From: JBOGWY01 sp050694015
Lineage (GTDB): Bacteria; Actinomycetota; CADDZG01; WHSQ01
Reading direction: 5' to 3'
DNA: 5,388 bases
Assembly (NCBI GenBank): GCA_050694015.1
Contig: JBOGWY010000383.1
Span: 1 to 5,388, forward strand
The notes under the pieces were generated by a model that ran no database searches, was not told where the DNA came from, and saw nothing but the letters and a program-made list of their open reading frames with translations. How positions within the stretch are numbered: position 1 is the first letter of the stretch; every line of letters begins with the position of its first letter. Below are positions 5,192 through 5,388 of the stretch, piece by piece. The translations under genes and the position numbers were made by a program.

Positions 5192-5388
5192 ATGAGCCAG
5201 GACCCGTTCGACATCCCCCTGTTCCGCGAGATCCAGAAGATCCTCGCCTCGGGCGAGGGTCCGCTGAACATGGAGATCGCCCGTCAGGTGGCGACCGCCG
5301 TGACGCAGGACCTGGGTGGATCGAGCGGCGACCTCGACGCGGCTCGCGAGTTGCAGGAAGCGGTGCATTCCGCCGAGCTGCTCGTCTC
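5192..5388 (+). CDS. DUF2342-family putative zinc-dependent metalloprotease, N-terminal part only
   Basis: The plus strand is open from an ATG at 5192 to the right edge (65 full codons). The N-terminus reads MSQDPFDIPLFREIQKILA, followed by GPLNMEIARQVA (24-35), which resembles the GPVNWDLARQ-type segment near the start of actinobacterial DUF2342 proteins. That family is annotated as zinc-dependent metalloprotease or coenzyme F420 biosynthesis-associated protein; its true function is poorly known. The predicted metal-binding His/Glu motif lies further downstream and is not visible, so activity cannot be judged. The start has no Shine-Dalgarno, but TATCCT 11 nt upstream suggests a near-leaderless transcript. 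In mycobacteria a member of this family is divergent from a PDZ/Lon-like gene; here the divergent partner is the SDR gene and the PDZ/Lon-like gene is about 2.7 kb away. The assignment rests on about 65 residues from memory of the family. Confidence 0.82.
   Translation, partial: MSQDPFDIPLFREIQKILASGEGPLNMEIARQVATAVTQDLGGSSGDLDAARELQEAVHSAELLV

Noticed and set aside
5155..5271. Longer N-terminus for the SDR gene (start at 5271)
   Set aside because: The extension overlaps the divergent DUF2342 coding sequence, adds 39 residues unlike any SDR N-terminus, and ignores the ATG placed just before the Rossmann motif.

Overview
The window is GC-rich DNA with strong G/C preference at third codon positions. 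It most likely comes from the chromosome of an actinobacterium (Actinomycetota). The main pointers are a YlbL-type PDZ/Lon-like membrane protease, the N-terminus of a DUF2342-family putative zinc metalloprotease (a largely actinobacterial family), and likely promoters and starts without Shine-Dalgarno sequences. MreB suggests a rod-shaped cell. A deep-branching class such as Acidimicrobiia or Thermoleophilia is possible, but that is a guess. I see no tRNA, rRNA, insertion sequence, CRISPR array or other sign of recent transfer.

Layout, right to left because most genes are on the minus strand. At the right edge, a divergent pair shares a 37-bp gap: the DUF2342 gene reads rightwards off the window from 5192, and an extended SDR (NAD-dependent epimerase/dehydratase type) reads leftwards (5154-4078). 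Next is a 183-bp gap (3895-4077) holding a possible weak terminator and three hairpins in a row, each with one bulged base. Then comes a tight same-strand series: a 105-residue one-TM basic protein (3894-3577), mreB (3524-2526), ylbL-like PDZ/Lon protease (2487-1438), and a multi-TM receptor with a Cache-like extracytoplasmic domain that runs off the left edge (1386-1). The gaps in this series are 52, 38 and 51 bp, which suggests an operon, perhaps with internal promoters before mreB and ylbL.

The leftward genes read as a cell-envelope cluster: a cytoskeletal filament that directs wall growth (MreB), a small membrane protein that could be a partner, a membrane protease and a membrane sensor. 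No mreC or mreD follows mreB. The region is mostly ordinary housekeeping DNA. The parts most worth a second look are the bulged-hairpin leader upstream of the small protein and mreB, the small basic membrane protein itself, and the unusual company kept by mreB.
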